Shown here: in pieces, positions 15,657 to 22,451 of the stretch
Layout: each line of letters starts with the position of its first letter
How positions within the stretch are numbered: the stretch's first letter is position 1
Assembly (NCBI GenBank): GCA_021801545.1
Contig: JAJYXX010000213.1
Coordinates: 1-22,451, forward strand
Direction of reading: 5' to 3'
DNA: 22,451 nt
Source of the DNA: Chloroflexota bacterium
Lineage (GTDB): Bacteria > Chloroflexota > Limnocylindria > Limnocylindrales > CSP1-4
Position numbers and translations under genes: made by a program
The notes under the pieces: model-generated
Database searches by the model: none
The model's input: only the letters and a program-made list of their open reading frames with translations
What the model was told of the DNA's origin: nothing

Positions 15657-16472
15657 TCAGCCGACCCGGGACGGGCGCTGGCCGAAAATCGCTCGTCCGA
15701 CGCGGACGATCGTGGCCCCCTCTTCGACGGCCACGGGGTAGTCGTCGCTCATCCCCATCGAGAGGGCGGGCCCGAGCGCCGGCACCGCGGTCCGGATCCT
15801 GCCGGCGAGCTCGCGCAGACCGCGGAACGTGGCCCGTGCCTGCTCGGACGTCCCGGCCAGGCGCCCGATCGTCATCAGGCCATCGAGCTGGAGCGCCTCG
15901 TAGCCGGCGACGGCGGCAACGGCAGCCTCGAGCTCGCCCGGGCGGATGCCAGCCTTCGCCGGGTCGAGGTCGACGTTCACCTGGACGAGGATCGCCAGCC
16001 GCTGCCGGGGGTCGACCGGTCCCGTGCCGGGCAGGCCGCGCAGCTCGCGGGCGAGCCGGTCGAGCCGGCGCGCGAGCGCCACCGAGTCGACCGACTGGAT
16101 CATCTCGAACAGCTCGACCGCCCGGCGGGCCTTGTTCGACTGGAGCGGGCCGACGAGGTGCCAGTGAGCACCGGGGACGCGGGGGACCTTGGCCGCCGCC
16201 TCCTGGACACGGTTCTCAGCCAGGACGTCGAGACCCGCCGCCACCGCCGAGACGAGCCGCTCTGGCGGCACGGTCTTCGAGACCGCGACGAGCGTCACCT
16301 CGGCCGGGTCGCGTCCGGCGCGGGCGCAGGCGGCCGCGATCCGGGCCAGGACCGCCTCGCGCGCGGCGCGGAGGACAGCGACCTCGCCGGGATCCGGGAC
16401 GACGCCGGCGCCCGGTCCGGGGCCGGGCGATCCGCTCGGCAGAGCGGCCGCGATCGGGTCAGGGCGCGGCAT
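15657..16472 (-). CDS. PLP homeostasis protein, YggS/PROSC family
   Basis: The 271-aa product is a single-domain alanine-racemase-like barrel. The PLP lysine is K66 in LVAVSKTVPP. Further family motifs are LAENRVQEA, HWHLVGPLQSNKARRAVELFE, LDGLMTIG and LSMGMSDDYPVAVEEGATIVRVGRAIFG. It binds pyridoxal phosphate and helps keep its level steady in the cytoplasm. A Pro/Gly/Ala-rich N-terminal stretch of about 30 residues is not part of the fold; the start at ATG 16472, 14 bp after the ftsZ stop, is the natural one but a shorter protein from an internal start is possible. It belongs to the ftsZ operon. Confidence 0.93.
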   Translation of the reverse strand: MPRPDPIAAALPSGSPGPGPGAGVVPDPGEVAVLRAAREAVLARIAAACARAGRDPAEVTLVAVSKTVPPERLVSAVAAGLDVLAENRVQEAAAKVPRVPGAHWHLVGPLQSNKARRAVELFEMIQSVDSVALARRLDRLARELRGLPGTGPVDPRQRLAILVQVNVDLDPAKAGIRPGELEAAVAAVAGYEALQLDGLMTIGRLAGTSEQARATFRGLRELAGRIRTAVPALGPALSMGMSDDYPVAVEEGATIVRVGRAIFGQRPSRVG

Positions 16473-16486
16473 CGACGCCGGTGCTG

Positions 16487-17695
16487 CTACTTGCGGCGGA
16501 GGAAGCTGGGGATCTCGAGATCGTCCGCGTCGTACGTCCGCCGGACCGGAGCGGGCGTCTCGCCGACTGAGCGCTCGACGCGCACCGCCGCCGTGCGATC
16601 TTCGCCGCGCCCGCCCTGCGCTTCGTCGGCCGCCTGAACGCGCTGGCGCTCGAGCTCCTCGAGGAAGTCACGCCCGGAGCGGATGGAGCTGCCCGAGGCG
16701 TACGGCTGGGCGGCCTCCTCGCGGCGCGCCGATTCCCGCTTCCGGCTGGCGTCGAACCCGGTGGCGATGACGGTGATCATCACCTCTTCGCCGAGCCGCT
16801 CGTTGAAGCTCGTGCCGAAGATGATGTTCGCCTCGGGATCGGCCGCGGCGCGGATCTCCTCGGCCGCCTCGGTCACCTCGAACAGGCTGAGGTTCGAGGA
16901 GCCGGTGATGTTGAAGAGAATGCCCTGGGCGCCGTTGATGCTCACCTCGAGGAGCGGGCTCGAGATCGCCTGGCGGGCCGCCTCGATCGCCCGGTTTTCG
17001 CCGGTCGCCCGCCCGATCCCCATGAGCGCGGAGCCGGCGTCGCGCATGACGGTCCGCACGTCGGCGAAGTCGAGGTTGATCAGCCCGGGGACGGTGATGA
17101 TGTCGCTGATCCCCTGGACCCCCTGACGCAGGACGTCGTCGACGACACGGAACGCATCGAGGATCGAGGTGTTCTTGCTGACGACGTCACGGAGGCGATC
17201 GTTGGGGATCGTGATCAGCGTGTCGACCTTCGTCTTCAGCTCCTCGGCCGACTTCTCCGCGATGAGCTTGCGTCGCGCCCCCTCGAACGCGAACGGCTTC
17301 GTCACGACGCCGATCGTCAGCGCCCCGAGCTCCTTGGCGATCTCGGCCACGATCGGCGCGGCGCCCGAGCCGGTGCCGCCACCGAGCCCGGCGGTGATGA
17401 ACACCATGTCCGAATCACGAAGCGCCTCGGCGATCTTCTCGGAGTCCTCCTCGGCCGCGCGTTGGCCGATCGCCAAGTCGCCGCCGGCGCCGAGACCCCG
17501 GGTCAGCTTGTCGCCGATCCGGATCTTGTGCGGCGCGTCCGACTGGAGGAGGGCCTGGGCGTCCGTGTTGCAGGCGATGAACTCGACGCCCATCATCTCC
17601 GCCCGGATCATTCGGTTGACGGCGTTGCTCCCGCCGCCGCCGATCCCGATGACGCGGATGAGCGCGAAGTTCTCAGAATCGGATCGCAGCGGCAT
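16487..17695 (-). CDS. ftsZ: Cell division GTPase FtsZ
   Basis: The 402-aa product polymerises into the Z-ring at mid-cell. It has the GTP-binding glycine loop GGGGSN near 19-24, the tubulin signature GGGTGSG at 105-111 and the catalytic T7 loop NLDFAD at 207-212. After the globular domain, which ends near residue 320, a charged variable linker leads to the conserved C-terminal peptide DLEIPSFLRRK, the docking site for FtsA. GGAGGAG precedes ATG 17695 by 5 nt. The 190-bp gap before it may hold its own promoter. Full length and ordinary. Confidence 0.98.
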   Translation of the reverse strand: MPLRSDSENFALIRVIGIGGGGSNAVNRMIRAEMMGVEFIACNTDAQALLQSDAPHKIRIGDKLTRGLGAGGDLAIGQRAAEEDSEKIAEALRDSDMVFITAGLGGGTGSGAAPIVAEIAKELGALTIGVVTKPFAFEGARRKLIAEKSAEELKTKVDTLITIPNDRLRDVVSKNTSILDAFRVVDDVLRQGVQGISDIITVPGLINLDFADVRTVMRDAGSALMGIGRATGENRAIEAARQAISSPLLEVSINGAQGILFNITGSSNLSLFEVTEAAEEIRAAADPEANIIFGTSFNERLGEEVMITVIATGFDASRKRESARREEAAQPYASGSSIRSGRDFLEELERQRVQAADEAQGGRGEDRTAAVRVERSVGETPAPVRRTYDADDLEIPSFLRRK

Positions 17696-17803
17696 CGCCT
17701 CTCCTCCGGTGGCTCACCCGGCCCTATGGTGTGCTCACGTCATCGGGATGCACCTCACCCGGCACCGCCTCGGACGGTCCGGCGAGGGCTGATCAGTTGC
17801 CCG

Positions 17804-17809
17804 AGTATA
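17804..17809 (-). promoter_or_regulatory. Possible -10 box of an ftsZ promoter
   Basis: TATACT on the minus strand lies about 108 nt before the ftsZ start, in the 190-bp ftsA-ftsZ gap, the longest in the cluster. It differs from TATAAT by one base. No convincing -35 box is seen upstream. Confidence 0.35.
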
Positions 17810-17885
17810 GCGCCGCGCCGCCGTCCTGGCGCATCGAAGTACGCCCGATCGGCGGTCATGATGGCCGGCCTCATCGACTGCGACC

Positions 17886-19118
17886 CTACGGGAAGATGCT
17901 CCGTAGTGCGTCCCGGATCCGGCCCAGACCACCCATCGCGGGCGCCGACTCGTAGCGCACCGGCTCGCTGGCGGCGAGCGTGGCGGCGCCCCACAGGAGG
18001 AGCCCAACCGCGGTGCTGTAGGCCGGCGTCAGGAGGTTGTCGACGAGGCCGCCGATGCCCGACGGGGCCGCGATCCGGACCGGCATCTGGAGGACCTCGC
18101 GGCCGAGCTCGGCGACGCCGGCGAGCTGCGCCGCGCCGCCGGTCAGGACGACGCCGGCGGGGAGCATCCCGTGGCCGGCCGACTCCATCTCCGAGCGCAG
18201 CAGCTCGAGCGTCTCGCGCATCCGGGCCTCGATGATCTGGCACACCTCGAGCCGACTGACCTGCCGACCGGCCTCCTCGCCGAGGACCGTGACGCTGATC
18301 ATCTCGTCGTCACCGACCGCGCGCAGGTCGCACGTCCCGTGGCGAACCTTCAGCTCCTCGGCGACCTGGAGGCTCGTCTTCAGCCCGATCGCCACGTCAT
18401 TCGTCACGTTGTTGCCGCCGACCGGCAGGACGGCGGTGTGGAACGGTGAGCCGTCAGCGAAGAGGGCGAGGTCGAGCGTCCCGGCCCCGATGTCGGCAAC
18501 CGCGACGCCCAGGTCCTTCTCGGTCTCGGACAGGACGGCCTCGGCCGAGGCGAGCGAGTTCGCGACCAGCTCGTCGATCTTCACCCCGGCCGCCTGGACG
18601 CACTTCGAGAGGTTCTGGACGGCGGTCGCCGAGGCGGTGACGATGTGCGTCTCGACCTCGAGGCGGATCGCGCTCATCCCGAGGGGGTCCTTGACACCCT
18701 CCTGGCCATCGACGATGAAGCCGCGGGGCAGGACATGGAGGACATCCCGGTTCGAGGGGATCGAGACGGCGCGGGCGACCTCGGTGGCGCGGTTGATGTC
18801 TTCGCGCGTCACCTCGCGGTTGTGGCCGCTGACCGCGACCGCGCCGCGCGAGTTCTGGCTCTCGACGTGCTGCCCGCCGGCGCCGACGAAGGCGCGGTCG
18901 ATCTTCCAGCCCGACAGGCGCTCGGCCTGCTCGACCGCATTCGCGATCGAGTGGACGGTCTGGTCGATGTTGACGACGACGCCCTTCTTCAGGCCGTTGG
19001 CCGGCACCGGCCCCTTGCCGATGATCGTGAGCGTGCCGTCGCGGCTCACCTCGCCGATCAGTGCGCAGACCTTCGTCGTACCGACGTCGATCCCGACCAG
19101 GACCGCTTCTCGTTCCAC
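17886..19118 (-). CDS. ftsA: Cell division protein FtsA
   Basis: The 410-aa product is an actin-like ATPase that anchors FtsZ to the membrane. It shows phosphate-1 GIDVGTTKVCALIGE at about 9-23, the FtsA-specific 1C subdomain at about 88-165, phosphate-2 VADIGAGTLDLALF at 207-220 and the adenosine motif VVLTGGAAQLAGV. The last 12 residues (GRIRDALRSIFP) form the amphipathic membrane-targeting helix. The start is GTG 19118 (V, read as Met), 41 bp after the small basic protein gene. It is followed by ftsZ in the classical order. Confidence 0.97.
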   Translation of the reverse strand: MEREAVLVGIDVGTTKVCALIGEVSRDGTLTIIGKGPVPANGLKKGVVVNIDQTVHSIANAVEQAERLSGWKIDRAFVGAGGQHVESQNSRGAVAVSGHNREVTREDINRATEVARAVSIPSNRDVLHVLPRGFIVDGQEGVKDPLGMSAIRLEVETHIVTASATAVQNLSKCVQAAGVKIDELVANSLASAEAVLSETEKDLGVAVADIGAGTLDLALFADGSPFHTAVLPVGGNNVTNDVAIGLKTSLQVAEELKVRHGTCDLRAVGDDEMISVTVLGEEAGRQVSRLEVCQIIEARMRETLELLRSEMESAGHGMLPAGVVLTGGAAQLAGVAELGREVLQMPVRIAAPSGIGGLVDNLLTPAYSTAVGLLLWGAATLAASEPVRYESAPAMGGLGRIRDALRSIFP

Positions 19119-19159
19119 TGTCTCGTCTTCCCTCGTTCTGCCGTCGAGTCCTCGATTGC

Positions 19160-19483
19160 CTAGAGGAAGTGCCGTCTGATGAGCGCCACGTTCTGGAAGA
19201 TCCTGAGCCCGAATGTGATCAGGGCGACGAGGTAGAGGTCGAGGCCGAGCCGATCACCGATGAACGTGAGGAGCACGGCCACGATCGCGTTCGTGACGAA
19301 GCCACTGATGAAGATCCGATTGTCGTAGACGCCGTCGAGTTCCGCGCGGACCGCCCCAAGGACCGAGTCGAGGGCAGCCAGGATCGCCACGGCCGAATAC
19401 CGGGCGAACTCGAAGCTGACGTTGACGTTGAGGACGAGCCCGAGCAGGACGCCCACCAGCAGACCCGCCAGGGGTAAGAGCAC
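19160..19483 (-). CDS. sbp: Small basic membrane protein, DUF1290
   Basis: The 107-aa product has three hydrophobic segments (about 3-19, 28-42 and 60-95, the last probably double) around FEFARYSAVAILAALDSVLGAVRAEL, a DUF1290 hallmark. Related genes occur in the division clusters of Firmicutes and other Gram-positive-type bacteria; the role is poorly known. I use GTG 19483, with GGAGGAGG about 11 nt upstream, a rather long spacing. It sits between ftsQ and ftsA, which suggests a division or envelope role. Confidence 0.85.
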   Translation of the reverse strand: MLLPLAGLLVGVLLGLVLNVNVSFEFARYSAVAILAALDSVLGAVRAELDGVYDNRIFISGFVTNAIVAVLLTFIGDRLGLDLYLVALITFGLRIFQNVALIRRHFL

Positions 19484-19534
19484 GGGCCGTCGTTCCTCCT
19501 CCGGTGCGTTTCCGCAAGGCTACTCGACCGGCCC

Positions 19535-19576
19535 TGGGCCGGCAACTCGCCCGGGCCGTGGGCCGGCAACTCGCCC
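19535..19576. repeat. Short tandem repeat in the ftsQ-sbp gap
   Basis: TGGGCCGGCAACTCGCCC occurs at 19535-19552 and again at 19559-19576, without mismatch, with a 24-bp period. It lies just after ftsQ, upstream of the DUF1290 gene, in a 121-bp gap. Confidence 0.8.
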
Positions 19577-19604
19577 ACCACCGTGCCCGTCATGCCGTCA
19601 CCGC

Positions 19605-20492
19605 TCATGGGGCGCCCGATGAGCCGGCCGAACCGCCCGGCGCGGCATCCCGGGACGGGCTCGAGCGCGGCAGGTACGTGCCGCTCGTGTCGCTGGCGAG
19701 GATGACCCGCCGGATCGTCGCCTCGCGCCCCTCGAGCAGGCTGCGCAGGAGCCGCACCTGGCCCGGGATCAGCTCCGGCGTCCGGAGGCTCAGGGTGTAG
19801 AACCCGAACACCGCGACCGGGCCGCCCGGCAACGACTGGACGGTGTAGCCGTCAGAATCATCGACGACGATGCGCAGGCTCTTGCCTGCGCTCCCGACAT
19901 CGGCCGGCGAGAGGGAGCCGAGCCGGGTCGCCGCGTCGAGGTCGACCGGGTCGAGCCGGGCACCAACCGCGAGCGTCACCGAGCTCGCCCGCCCATCGAC
20001 CACGGCGGGCAGCCCTTTCGACGGCCCGGGCTCATCGACCGGGTAGGCGGCGAACAGGACGCCCTCGCGGTCGACGAGGAACCGCTGGCCCCCGACGACC
20101 CAGGCGAGGATCGGCTCACGCTCGATGAGCCGGACGCGGAGCGTGTCGGGCAGCTGCACGCTGACCCGCGCATCGGTGACGGCCGGCAGCTCGCGCAGCG
20201 AGGCCGCGATCGCCTCAGTCTGGACGAGAACGAGGTTCGAGCCGCCGCTCGTCAGCCCGAGCCGCGCTTCGACCGCGCCCGGGTCGGTCAGCAGCCGGTC
20301 GCGACCCTCGATCTCGAGCCGCTGGTAGGCGAAGATCGACGACGCCCCGACGCCGTAGATCGCCAGGACCGAGAGAAGCGCGACGAGCGTCGCGCCGGCA
20401 CGCACGGGCGAGAGACCGGCCGAGGTCCGCTTGGGACCCCTCGGCCGGCGAGCATGGCCAACCGTGCGACGGAGAGCGGGGCGGGGCGTCAT
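19605..20492 (-). CDS. ftsQ: Cell division protein FtsQ/DivIB
   Basis: The 295-aa product has a basic cytoplasmic tail (residues 1-30, Arg-rich), one membrane segment at about 31-54, a POTRA domain beginning YQRLEIEGRDRLL, and the FtsQ beta-domain with ILAWVVGGQRFLVDREGVLFA. It bridges early and late divisome proteins outside the membrane. A Ser/Gly/Pro-rich tail ends the protein. I chose ATG 20492, 10 bp after the ddl stop, with GAGG overlapping that stop; the frame is open further but that is shadow of ddl. Confidence 0.92.
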   Translation of the reverse strand: MTPRPALRRTVGHARRPRGPKRTSAGLSPVRAGATLVALLSVLAIYGVGASSIFAYQRLEIEGRDRLLTDPGAVEARLGLTSGGSNLVLVQTEAIAASLRELPAVTDARVSVQLPDTLRVRLIEREPILAWVVGGQRFLVDREGVLFAAYPVDEPGPSKGLPAVVDGRASSVTLAVGARLDPVDLDAATRLGSLSPADVGSAGKSLRIVVDDSDGYTVQSLPGGPVAVFGFYTLSLRTPELIPGQVRLLRSLLEGREATIRRVILASDTSGTYLPRSSPSRDAAPGGSAGSSGAP

Positions 20493-20502
20493 CGGAGCGG
20501 CC

Positions 20503-21645
20503 TCATCGGGGCAGGTCGGCCGGCTGCAGGCGCCGCCGGACCCGGGCTGCCTGCCGCTCGAGCGCGAGCTCGACGATCCAGACCACGACGGCCCCGAAGT
20601 CGTGGCCCGCGGCCGCCGGCATGGTCGGAAAGAGGCTGATCGGCGTGAAGCCCGGAATCGTGTTGATCTCGTTGAGGAAGAGCTCCCCACCGGCGAGCAG
20701 GAAGTCGACCCGGGCGAACCCTTCGGCGCCGATCGCGAGGTACGCGTCACGGGCGAACCGGCGGATCGACTCTCCGAGATCGGGGGCGAGATCGGCGCTG
20801 GCGAGCGTCCGCGCCAGCCCGTCGAGGTACTTGTCGCGGTAGTCGTAGAACTCGCGCCCCGGCACGATCTCGCCCGGGCCGAAGACCTCGAGGCGGGCGG
20901 GGTCGTTGCCGATCACCGACACCTCGAGGTCGCGGGCGCCGGCGAGGTAGCGCTCGGCGAGGGCGAGCGTGTCGAACCGGAACGCCTCCTCGAGCGCCGC
21001 GGTACGCTCCTCCGCCCCGTGGGCGAGCGTCATGCCGACCGACGAGCCGAGCCGGGCCGGCTTCACCATCAGGCGCTCGTCACCGGTCGCAGCCGCGAAC
21101 GCCTCGAGCTCGGCCAGGACGGCGTCCGGATCGGCCGCCCAGCGCTCGGCCCGGACCTCGCGCCAGTCGACGACCGGGAGGCCCAGCCCGCGTACGAGGC
21201 GCTTGAAGAGCACCTTGTCCATCCCGAGCGCCGAGGCCGTCACCCCCGAGCCGGTGTAGGCGAGGTCCGCCGCCTCGAGCAGTGCCTGAACGGTCCCGTC
21301 CTCGCCGAACGGGCCGTGGAGGGCGATGAAGACGACCGGAGGCGGCTCGGCCGCGGCGAGTCGGTCGAGGGCGGCGCCGGCCCGGAAGGGACCGAGCGCA
21401 CCGAGGCGGGCCGGCTCGTCGTAGGCGGATGGCGGTCGACCCTCGCGCCGGTGGTCCGGGGGCAGCCACCACCAGGCCCCGTCGAGGTCGAGCAGGATCG
21501 GCTGGACCGGGAAGCCGCTCGCCCGAAGCGCCTCCGCGACCGCGGTTCCCGAGACGACCGAGACGTCGTGTTCGGCCGACGGCCCGCCGAGGAGCACCGC
21601 GACCGGCGGACGGCTCGCCGCGGAGGACGAACGTTCGGGCGACAT
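20503..21645 (-). CDS. ddl: D-alanine--D-alanine ligase
   Basis: The 380-aa product joins two D-alanines with ATP for peptidoglycan synthesis. It has GGPSAEHDVS (E25, S29) in the N-terminal domain, HGPFGEDG at 110-117, the ATP-grasp lysine motif MVKPARLGSSVGM, the EFYDYRDKY loop, and the metal and substrate site FLNEINTIPGFTPISLFP. It looks like an ordinary D-Ala-D-Ala enzyme rather than a D-Ala-D-Lac type. The start is ATG 21645, which overlaps the murB stop as TGATG; a GTG one codon upstream is equally possible. Confidence 0.96.
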   Translation of the reverse strand: MSPERSSSAASRPPVAVLLGGPSAEHDVSVVSGTAVAEALRASGFPVQPILLDLDGAWWWLPPDHRREGRPPSAYDEPARLGALGPFRAGAALDRLAAAEPPPVVFIALHGPFGEDGTVQALLEAADLAYTGSGVTASALGMDKVLFKRLVRGLGLPVVDWREVRAERWAADPDAVLAELEAFAAATGDERLMVKPARLGSSVGMTLAHGAEERTAALEEAFRFDTLALAERYLAGARDLEVSVIGNDPARLEVFGPGEIVPGREFYDYRDKYLDGLARTLASADLAPDLGESIRRFARDAYLAIGAEGFARVDFLLAGGELFLNEINTIPGFTPISLFPTMPAAAGHDFGAVVVWIVELALERQAARVRRRLQPADLPR

Positions 21646-22451
21646 CACGACCCACCCTCGTCGTCGGCCGGGCGGTACCCGCTCCAGTCACCGAAGAAGA
21701 CGATCTCGAACTCGAGCTCGATCCCGTGTTGACGGCGGACTTCGGTCCGGACGCGCTCGGCGAGCCGGCGGACGTCGGTAGCGGTGCTCTGTCGGTCGTT
21801 GACGATGAAGTTCGCGTGCTTGTCGGAGACGCAGGCGCCGCCGACGCGGAGCCCCTTCAGCCCCGCCGTATCGATCAGCGCGCCGGCGCTCGGGCCCTCG
21901 GGGGGGTTCCGGAAGACGCTCCCGGCGCTCGGCATCCCGATCGGCTGGTGCTCGCGGCGCCAGCGCCGGATCTCGTCGAGCCGGGCCGCGATCTCGTTGG
22001 CCGGGGCGGGCACGAGCCTGAACGTGGCGGCCAGGACGAGCTCGGCGGGGACCGCCAGCTCGCCGGACGGGCGGCCCTCGCCGCTGCCGGCTGGCGGGTG
22101 CTTGAACCGGCTCTCGCGATACCCGAAGCCGAGCTCGGAGGGCCCCAGCCGAACCTCGCTCCCGTCGGCGAGGAGAACGGTCGCGGACTCCAGGATCGCC
22201 GCGATGCTCGAGTCGTGCGCGCCGGCGTTCGCCCAGACCGCGCCACCGACGGTGCCCGGGATCGCGAGCCCGAACTCGAGACCGGACAGGCCGGCCTTCT
22301 GGGCCTCGGTCGCGGCCCGGGCCATCGGCAGGCCCGCCTCCCCGATCAGCCGCTCGCCGCGGATCTCGACGCCCTCGGCGCGGTCCTGGATGACGAGGCC
22401 GCGGATCCCGGCATCGGCGATGACGACGTTGCTCGCCCGCCCGAGGACGAC
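21645..22451 (-). CDS. murB: UDP-N-acetylenolpyruvoylglucosamine reductase, N-terminus cut by the window
   Basis: 268 C-terminal residues are visible; the first part lies beyond the right edge. The protein reduces UDP-GlcNAc-enolpyruvate to UDP-MurNAc with NADPH and FAD. It shows the FAD-binding LGRASNVVIADAG, the GLEFGLAIPGTVGGAVWANAGA block, YRESRFK, the catalytic serine in SAGSVFRNP (residue 178 of the fragment) and the C-terminal HGIELEFEIVFFG with the conserved glutamate. It is the first visible gene of the mur-ddl-fts cluster and is translationally coupled to ddl. Confidence 0.96.
   Translation of the reverse strand, partial: VVLGRASNVVIADAGIRGLVIQDRAEGVEIRGERLIGEAGLPMARAATEAQKAGLSGLEFGLAIPGTVGGAVWANAGAHDSSIAAILESATVLLADGSEVRLGPSELGFGYRESRFKHPPAGSGEGRPSGELAVPAELVLAATFRLVPAPANEIAARLDEIRRWRREHQPIGMPSAGSVFRNPPEGPSAGALIDTAGLKGLRVGGACVSDKHANFIVNDRQSTATDVRRLAERVRTEVRRQHGIELEFEIVFFGDWSGYRPADDEGGS

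Noticed and set aside
15411..16637. 408-aa open frame on the plus strand
   Set aside because: Antisense to DUF167, yggS and the end of ftsZ, all clearly real.
20431..21732. 433-aa open frame on the plus strand
   Set aside because: It lies wholly antisense to ddl; it exists because GC-rich codons on one strand leave the other open. No motifs.
1..22451. CRISPR arrays or insertion sequences
   Set aside because: No regularly spaced repeats and no transposase-like protein were seen on either strand.

Overview
The window is very GC-rich bacterial DNA. It carries a conserved cell-wall and division cluster on the minus strand (murB, ddl, ftsQ, a DUF1290 small basic protein gene, ftsA, ftsZ, a yggS-type PLP protein gene, a DUF167 gene). 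FtsA together with a DUF1290 protein argues against ordinary Actinobacteria, which lack FtsA. A high-GC Chloroflexota of the Limnocylindria type is my best guess, by inference only.

Left flank (1-3905): the 5' end of an unidentified divergent gene, an AcnA-type aconitase on the plus strand, and a stand-alone ABC ATPase on the minus strand. Right flank (15231-22451): a tRNA-Val(CAC) gene, then the division cluster reading leftward into it. MurB and Ddl make the peptidoglycan precursor and D-Ala-D-Ala, FtsQ/FtsA/FtsZ form the divisome, and YggS and DUF167 are common companions of ftsZ.

Middle (about 3906-15247): an accessory island. The last 17 nt of the tRNA-Val, CCA included, recur exactly and in the same orientation at 3906-3922. 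This is the signature of site-specific integration into a tRNA 3' end, and it delimits an 11.3-kb element. No integrase gene can be seen inside it. The island is visibly less GC-extreme than the flanks, especially at 13680-15230.

Its cargo is one tightly coupled minus-strand operon of five genes: an XRE repressor, an ImmA/IrrE-type HELGH metallopeptidase, a PIN-like putative nuclease, a 1582-aa DEAH helicase with a C-terminal DUF1998/zinc-binding region, and a 1011-aa protein with a helical N-terminus and four S1/OB-like repeats at its C-terminus. Every junction overlaps or is 4 nt apart. The operon starts from one recognisable promoter: a TTGACA box, an extended -10 (TGCGATAAT) buried in a perfect 17-bp palindrome, and an AGGAGG ribosome site. 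The helicase plus large partner resembles Druantia type III (DruE + DruH). The XRE/ImmA/PIN front end is an addition I do not recognise from the described system, so the whole looks like a self-regulated, inducible anti-phage module. Between the operon and the tRNA lie decayed sequences: a secreted-protein gene cut short and joined out of frame to the tail of another gene that itself carries an in-frame stop.
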